A stretch of DNA of 31,119 nucleotides, from positions 1 through 31,119 of the forward strand of contig JAYKGV010000024.1 in assembly GCA_035285595.1 (NCBI GenBank), given 5' to 3'. Each line of letters opens with the position of its first letter. Within the stretch, counting starts at the first letter, position 1. The DNA comes from VGJW01 sp035285595. GTDB taxonomy: Bacteria; Cyanobacteriota; Sericytochromatia; S15B-MN24; VGJW01. The notes below the pieces were generated by a model, which saw nothing but the letters and a program-made list of their open reading frames with translations, searched no databases and was not told the origin of the DNA. Shown piece after piece: positions 30,663-31,119 of this stretch. Both the position numbers and the translations under genes were made by a program.

Positions 30663-31067
30663 TCAGGGCTTGACCGGTGCGGGAGGGGGACTCTGGAGCT
30701 GCTGATCCAAGGGCGGCGGCAGGTTGTCGAAGCTGATCCCCCGCTTGGTTGCCGCCTGCATGGACCGCCATTGCTCCGCACTGACATAAACCGTCCTTGG
30801 CTCACCGAGCAGATCCAGCACCTTGAGCGGCCGATTCTGCAGCTTTTGAGGGTCCGCGGAGTTCATGCCCGAGGCCACGCCCGCCACCGCTCCGAGGATC
30901 GCACCCGCAGTCACTCCAAGGCCGGTCCCGAGGCCCGGTACGACCGAGCCCCCGATACCCCCCGCCACGGCACCCGCCGCCGCACCCGCGGCACTGCGGT
31001 TGAGCACGCGTCCGACCATGCCCCGCTCGACGTCGAGGGGACGTGAAGAACCCCGGATCATGGACAT
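30663..31067 (-). CDS. Glycine-zipper domain protein
   Basis: This 134-residue protein contains a Gly/Ala-rich segment at about residues 27-68 (AAGAAAGAVAGGIGGSVVPGLGTGLGVTAGAILGAVAGVASGM) with GxxxG spacing, a glycine-zipper hairpin able to insert in a membrane. A C-terminal part (PLKVLDLLGEPRTVYVSAEQWRSMQAATKRGISFDNLPPPLDQQL) ends in Pro-rich residues. There is no signal peptide. It is coupled to the following 98-residue gene. ATG 31067 is the first start; ATG 31061 also fits. GGAGGG lies about 12 bases upstream, longer than ideal. Confidence 0.7.
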   Translation of the reverse strand: MSMIRGSSRPLDVERGMVGRVLNRSAAGAAAGAVAGGIGGSVVPGLGTGLGVTAGAILGAVAGVASGMNSADPQKLQNRPLKVLDLLGEPRTVYVSAEQWRSMQAATKRGISFDNLPPPLDQQLQSPPPAPVKP

Positions 31068-31119
31068 GGTCGTTGCCTACCCTCCGGAAACCTGAGCCAA
31101 CAAGCCTTTCATGCCTCGA
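31068..31119. other. Upstream end region of the glycine-zipper gene
   Basis: Short stretch to the window edge. It holds the likely ribosome-binding site GGAGGG on the minus strand; no promoter recognised. Confidence 0.4.

Noticed and set aside
1..31119. Mobile elements, CRISPR arrays, tRNA or rRNA genes
   Set aside because: I looked for direct-repeat arrays, transposase or integrase motifs and tRNA-like cloverleafs and found none.

Overview
The window looks like chromosomal DNA from a GC-rich, flagellated, two-membraned (diderm) bacterium. The evidence for two membranes is an outer-membrane-type beta-barrel gene, a lipobox lipoprotein and several Sec-type signal peptides. Isoprenoids come from the MEP pathway (dxr, ispG). 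A propeller lipoprotein with Ycf48-like repeats and a barrel preceded by a coiled coil are compatible with a non-photosynthetic relative of Cyanobacteria (Sericytochromatia/Vampirovibrionia-like), but this placement is a guess. I see no tRNA, rRNA, CRISPR array, transposase or phage gene. TTG and GTG starts are frequent and many genes overlap by stop/start.

Layout. 1-1499 (minus): ispA, a DUF212 membrane protein gene, and the 5' end of tlyA. 1560-7626 (plus): outer-membrane barrel, mutM, and a large zinc-ribbon/cyclase-like/ATPase/TPR signalling protein. 7635-14131 (minus): the translation and envelope operon rpsB-tsf-pyrH-frr-(small orf)-cdsA-dxr-ispG. uppS and rseP, usual members of this cluster, are missing, and an unrecognised 93-codon ORF sits in the uppS slot. 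14398-17707 (plus): a small hypothetical gene, murA, and a phosphodiester-glycosidase-family exported protein. 17671-22016 (minus): a propeller lipoprotein, a small exported protein and a HEAT-repeat exported protein.

22119-28591 (plus) is a flagellar operon: flgD, a hook/rod gene, three SpoA-domain genes in a row (a FliY-like protein, a six-helix membrane protein ending in a SpoA domain, and FliN), then fliO, fliP, fliQ and fliR. The membrane-embedded SpoA protein is the most unusual item here. It suggests a C-ring component fixed directly in the inner membrane next to the export gate.

28741-31119 holds an alpha/beta hydrolase, a structured intergenic region with a possible 44-residue single-helix membrane protein, and a minus-strand pair consisting of a glycine-zipper protein and a 98-residue unknown. 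Hairpins and palindromes mark several gene ends: a perfect 12-bp-arm palindrome is shared by the converging ends of the cyclase-like gene and ispG, and a UUCG-loop hairpin lies between rpsB and tsf.
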